DNA of 9,047 bases from Patescibacteria group bacterium (GTDB taxonomy: Bacteria; Patescibacteriota; JACMRA01): the NCBI GenBank assembly GCA_029935375.1, contig JAOZKL010000033.1, forward strand, positions 1 to 9,047, written 5' to 3'. Positions 6,562 through 9,047 of this stretch are shown here, one piece after another. Positions within the stretch are counted from its first letter, which is position 1. Every line of letters begins with the position of its first letter. The position numbers were made by a program, and so were the translations under genes. A model generated the notes under the pieces. The model did not search any database, was not told the DNA's origin, and saw only the letters and a list, made by a program, of their open reading frames with translations.

Positions 6562-7740
6562 ATGTTAGAGTTCTCTTATCTCCGTATTGTTCAAAAAGTA
6601 ACAGAAAAATATACATATCAAAGAGGTCTTAGATTCTTTCTAGATGGAAGAGTGGAATCTGGTACAAAAATGATACTCCAAAACTGGCAAATCTTCAATG
6701 TTATAGGTAGGAAAAAAGTATATACAGTTAAGATGCCGTTATTACACCTTCTCCTGCCTGTTAGAGATTTCCAAGCAGGAGAGAAGGCACTAGAAGAATC
6801 AGTACTATGTAATTGTGAATATTTCGAAATAAATGGTGTTTGCAAGCATATTGTAGCTGTTTGTGCACATTTAGATAAAAAGTTTGGAATTAAAAAAGCA
6901 AAAAAAATCGGTGACAAGTCTTTAATAAATACATTTTTTGAAGTTGAACAGAAAAAAAAATATAAAAAATGGATAGAGGATTTTCAATATTATATAGAAG
7001 CTCAGGGGTTACAAGATGAATCTAATGTCCTCTCTCAAACAATGGAATCTATTGTTTCTGAAGCATTTCAAAATACAACTAAATATAAAGAAATATTAAA
7101 TAAACTTGGCCAAATTGCTCAAGATTCTCTAGTCGACTACCAAAAAGAAAAAAGAATTGCAAATCTTATAAGCAACAAAAAATTCTTATTACTTGCTAAT
7201 AATTCTTGGTGGAAATTTTGGAAGCCTATCTTTGGACAAATGGAAGAGAAAAATAAACTCCAAATACTCCAAAAACTATGGACAATATATATTAACTCAC
7301 CGAACCAATTAAGCGACTTAAGAGAAGATTTGATTGATATTAACAAAAAATTAAACGAAAAACAAAAAAATGAGATAATTGAATATGTTGCAGAGAACTC
7401 TTATTTAAATAAAGATGAAAATACCTTACTCCAGCTTGCTCTTGATATATCATGTAAAACCTATCTTGAGAAAAAAATAGAACTATTAGATCCAATTTTT
7501 TTAATCAAATTAGTGCAGATCGCCCCAGACTATACAGAGGCAATAGAAATCAAACTATTGAATCAAGTCAAGTTGTGGTCAGATTTTTTGCAACTAGGTC
7601 GTTATGATGAAATTGTAGATGTTATGAAAAAATGGAAAAGCACACTTGGTTGGAGTGAAATATTTCAGGAAGCAGAACAATACATTAGACTCTCTCATAA
7701 GAACAAACGAAAGTTAATTAAATTGATTTCAAAACTGTAA
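6562..7740 (+). CDS. Stand-alone SWIM zinc-finger protein with uncharacterised helical C-terminal region
   Basis: The product has 392 residues. The N-terminal 110 residues form a SWIM-type module: the lead-in 'YQRGLRFFLDGRVESG' (19-34), typical of SWIM proteins, then beta-strand-rich sequence, then the zinc ligands C83, C85, C94 and H96 in a C-x-C-x8-C-x-H arrangement. SWIM domains bind DNA or proteins and in bacteria are often found with SNF2-type helicases; none is present here. Residues 115-392 look entirely helical and lysine-rich, with a tryptophan cluster at 216-220 (WWKFW). I do not recognise this part; a helical-repeat scaffold is possible. The gene starts at its promoter's predicted +1. 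It is divergent from MarR-RND and followed after 55 bp by the thioredoxin-CcdA gene, which has its own promoter. No terminator is visible between them, so read-through is possible. The function is unknown beyond probable nucleic-acid or protein binding. Confidence 0.82.
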   Translation: MLEFSYLRIVQKVTEKYTYQRGLRFFLDGRVESGTKMILQNWQIFNVIGRKKVYTVKMPLLHLLLPVRDFQAGEKALEESVLCNCEYFEINGVCKHIVAVCAHLDKKFGIKKAKKIGDKSLINTFFEVEQKKKYKKWIEDFQYYIEAQGLQDESNVLSQTMESIVSEAFQNTTKYKEILNKLGQIAQDSLVDYQKEKRIANLISNKKFLLLANNSWWKFWKPIFGQMEEKNKLQILQKLWTIYINSPNQLSDLREDLIDINKKLNEKQKNEIIEYVAENSYLNKDENTLLQLALDISCKTYLEKKIELLDPIFLIKLVQIAPDYTEAIEIKLLNQVKLWSDFLQLGRYDEIVDVMKKWKSTLGWSEIFQEAEQYIRLSHKNKRKLIKLISKL

Positions 7741-7743
7741 CTA

Positions 7744-7772
7744 TTGACAAAAACTAATTAAGAAAATATAAA
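7744..7772 (+). promoter_or_regulatory. Promoter of the thioredoxin-CcdA fusion gene
   Basis: TTGACA at 7744-7749 is followed after 17 bp by TATAAA at 7767-7772. The expected start is near 7779, leaving an A/T-only leader of about 17 nt apart from one C, with no Shine-Dalgarno site before the ATG at 7796. The promoter begins 3 nt after the SWIM gene's stop codon. Confidence 0.8.
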
Positions 7773-7795
7773 AGCATATAATTATATTATACAAT

Positions 7796-9047
7796 ATGCT
7801 CAAAACAAATACATTTAAAAAGCTCTTTATATCAATACTGGTCTTAGTCTTAGGAGTAATGACAATTTATAGCTGGGCAAACTCTCAAGATGACAAAAGC
7901 TCTGCTACAGATAACGAATCTATCCCGAATGTGTATTTTTTCTATGGCTCTACATGCCCTCACTGTAAAAGGGAGAAGCCGCTATTAAGACAATTGGAAA
8001 AAGATGGCAAGGCCGATGTATACTATTATGAGGTTTACGGCAGTAAAAATAACTCTAAAAAACAAAGGGACGTCGCCGATTTACTAGGAGCTGATGGTAA
8101 CGGAGTACCTTTTACAATTATAGGAGATCAGTATTGGGAGGGCTATGACAATGAAGATGGGGTTGGGCGAGAGATAATCGAAAGAATTCAATATTGTACA
8201 GAAAATGAGTGTAGCGACAAAGCTGGTCAATTACTTGAAGTCGTAGAAAAAAATGATGATGAGCAAATTATACAAACAAGCTCAACAGAACAACAGAATC
8301 GAAGTAAAGACGAAATTGATATCTCAATCTTTGGTATAAACTTTGGAGAATTTAATATAAAAAAAACATCACTACCCTTTGCAGTCTTCACAATTGCTCT
8401 TGTAGATGGATTTAACCCCTGTGCCATGTGGATACTAATATTTTTAATCACAATGCTCATTGACATGAAAAATAAGGTAAAAATGTTTATTCTCGGAGGA
8501 ACATTTATATTCACTTCTGGGTTTGTATACTTTGCTATATTATCTGGATGGGGATACCTATTTGAATCATTGCGTCCATATACAATATTAATAAATTCAA
8601 TAGTTGCTGTAATTGCAATAGTATTTGGTTATTCTGCACTAGAAAAATATTTGAAGAAAGAGCCGGAAACCTGTGAGGTAATAGATACAAAAAAACGAAA
8701 AAAAATATTTGATAAAATTAAGGACTTGATACAGAAAAAATCTTTCGTTATATCATTAATTGGTATTATCATATTGGCAATAAGTGTAAATATTGTAGAG
8801 TTGTTCTGTTCTATAGGATTGCCAGTAGTATATAGCAACCTACTAACAGCAAATGAGGTAGCAGAATCAACTAAATTCTTATATCATGGTTTTTATTCAT
8901 TAGTTTTTATGCTTGATGATCTTGTTGTCTTTACTATGGCAATGGTAACTCTAAATATTACAGGAATAACACAAAAACTAAATAAACCAACAAAATTAGT
9001 AGGGGGTATTGTTATGACTCTTATTGGACTATATCTATATTCAGAAG
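7796..9047 (+). CDS. DsbD-like fusion: extracytoplasmic CPHC thioredoxin domain plus CcdA-like membrane domain (C-terminus cut by window edge)
   Basis: 417 residues are visible before the window ends. A signal anchor (about 9-27) is followed by a thioredoxin/glutaredoxin-like domain (about 44-150). That domain has the active site C54-P-H-C57 and a cis-proline loop GVP (103-105), plus an extra pair, C134 and C139. A charged linker leads to a polytopic domain with helices near 193-222, 229-250, 264-281, 316-345, 362-386 and 400-416. Two membrane cysteines, C209 (DGFNPCA) and C338 (LFCSIGLP), sit where CcdA/DsbD proteins carry their redox pair. Positive-inside counting puts the thioredoxin domain outside and the basic loop 282-315, which contains C293, in the cytoplasm. 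The likely role is to pass electrons from cytoplasmic thioredoxin to extracytoplasmic disulfides. CPHC is the DsbA-type motif, so an oxidative or isomerase role cannot be excluded. The ATG at 7796 is fixed by the promoter and signal anchor. Confidence 0.88.
   Translation, partial: MLKTNTFKKLFISILVLVLGVMTIYSWANSQDDKSSATDNESIPNVYFFYGSTCPHCKREKPLLRQLEKDGKADVYYYEVYGSKNNSKKQRDVADLLGADGNGVPFTIIGDQYWEGYDNEDGVGREIIERIQYCTENECSDKAGQLLEVVEKNDDEQIIQTSSTEQQNRSKDEIDISIFGINFGEFNIKKTSLPFAVFTIALVDGFNPCAMWILIFLITMLIDMKNKVKMFILGGTFIFTSGFVYFAILSGWGYLFESLRPYTILINSIVAVIAIVFGYSALEKYLKKEPETCEVIDTKKRKKIFDKIKDLIQKKSFVISLIGIIILAISVNIVELFCSIGLPVVYSNLLTANEVAESTKFLYHGFYSLVFMLDDLVVFTMAMVTLNITGITQKLNKPTKLVGGIVMTLIGLYLYSE

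Noticed and set aside
7741..7795. SWIM gene and thioredoxin-CcdA gene as a single operon
   Set aside because: A strong promoter (7744-7772) lies in the 55-bp gap, so the downstream gene has its own start. Read-through remains possible because no terminator is visible, but a functional operon is not supported.
8227..8838. Minus-strand open frames opposite the thioredoxin-CcdA gene (8227-8514 and 8629-8838)
   Set aside because: They oppose a gene with active-site motifs and consistent membrane topology, and show no domain of their own.
1..9047. Reassigned UGA codon (Gly or Trp), as in some small-genome lineages
   Set aside because: Long genes, including one of 1087 codons, read through without in-frame UGA, and conserved Gly and Trp positions use GGN and TGG. 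UGA as a stop is not observed here either, so this is evidence against reassignment but not proof.

Overview
This is a low-GC, tightly packed bacterial window with intergenic gaps of about 200 bp or less. Genes read cleanly with the standard bacterial code: the visible stops are TAA (four) and TAG (one), with no sign of UGA reassignment. The gene set is a stand-alone SWIM protein, a thioredoxin-CcdA fusion, an RND pump with no adaptor or outer-membrane gene beside it, a carboxypeptidase-regulatory-like surface protein, and very short non-Shine-Dalgarno leaders. This would suit a small-genome lineage such as Candidate Phyla Radiation/Patescibacteria. No marker gene is present, so that placement is inference only.

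Layout, left to right. (1) Positions 1-1050, minus: a single-pass membrane protein with a disordered cytoplasmic tail and tandem extracellular beta-sandwich domains, cut off by the window edge. (2) Positions 1168-2133, plus, divergent from it: a protein matching only the C-terminal part of DNA polymerase III alpha (clamp-motif region, OB fold, tau-binding-type tail) with no polymerase domains. (3) Positions 2184-2477, minus: an HU-family DNA-binding protein, convergent with the previous gene and sharing a bidirectional terminator. (4) Positions 2679-6413, minus: a two-gene operon of a MarR-family regulator and a large RND transporter, closed by a clear intrinsic terminator at 2627-2651. (5) Positions 6562-7740, plus: a SWIM zinc-finger protein with an uncharacterised helical C-terminal region. 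(6) Positions 7796 to the end, plus: a DsbD-like fusion of an extracytoplasmic CPHC thioredoxin domain and a CcdA-like membrane domain, truncated by the window end.

Functional links. MarR-RND looks like a self-regulated efflux operon. The thioredoxin-CcdA protein probably carries electrons across the membrane to extracytoplasmic thiols. The DnaE-like fragment and HU are both chromosome-associated, but they are convergent, separately transcribed neighbours.

The two most interesting signals are these. First, the detached DnaE C-terminal module has its own promoter and starts near a domain boundary. Second, all six transcription units carry a perfect TTGACA -35 box placed so that transcription should begin about 0-17 nt before the start codon, with no Shine-Dalgarno sequence. 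This points to leaderless or near-leaderless expression. I see no mobile element, CRISPR array, tRNA or rRNA, and no gene-free stretch longer than about 200 bp.
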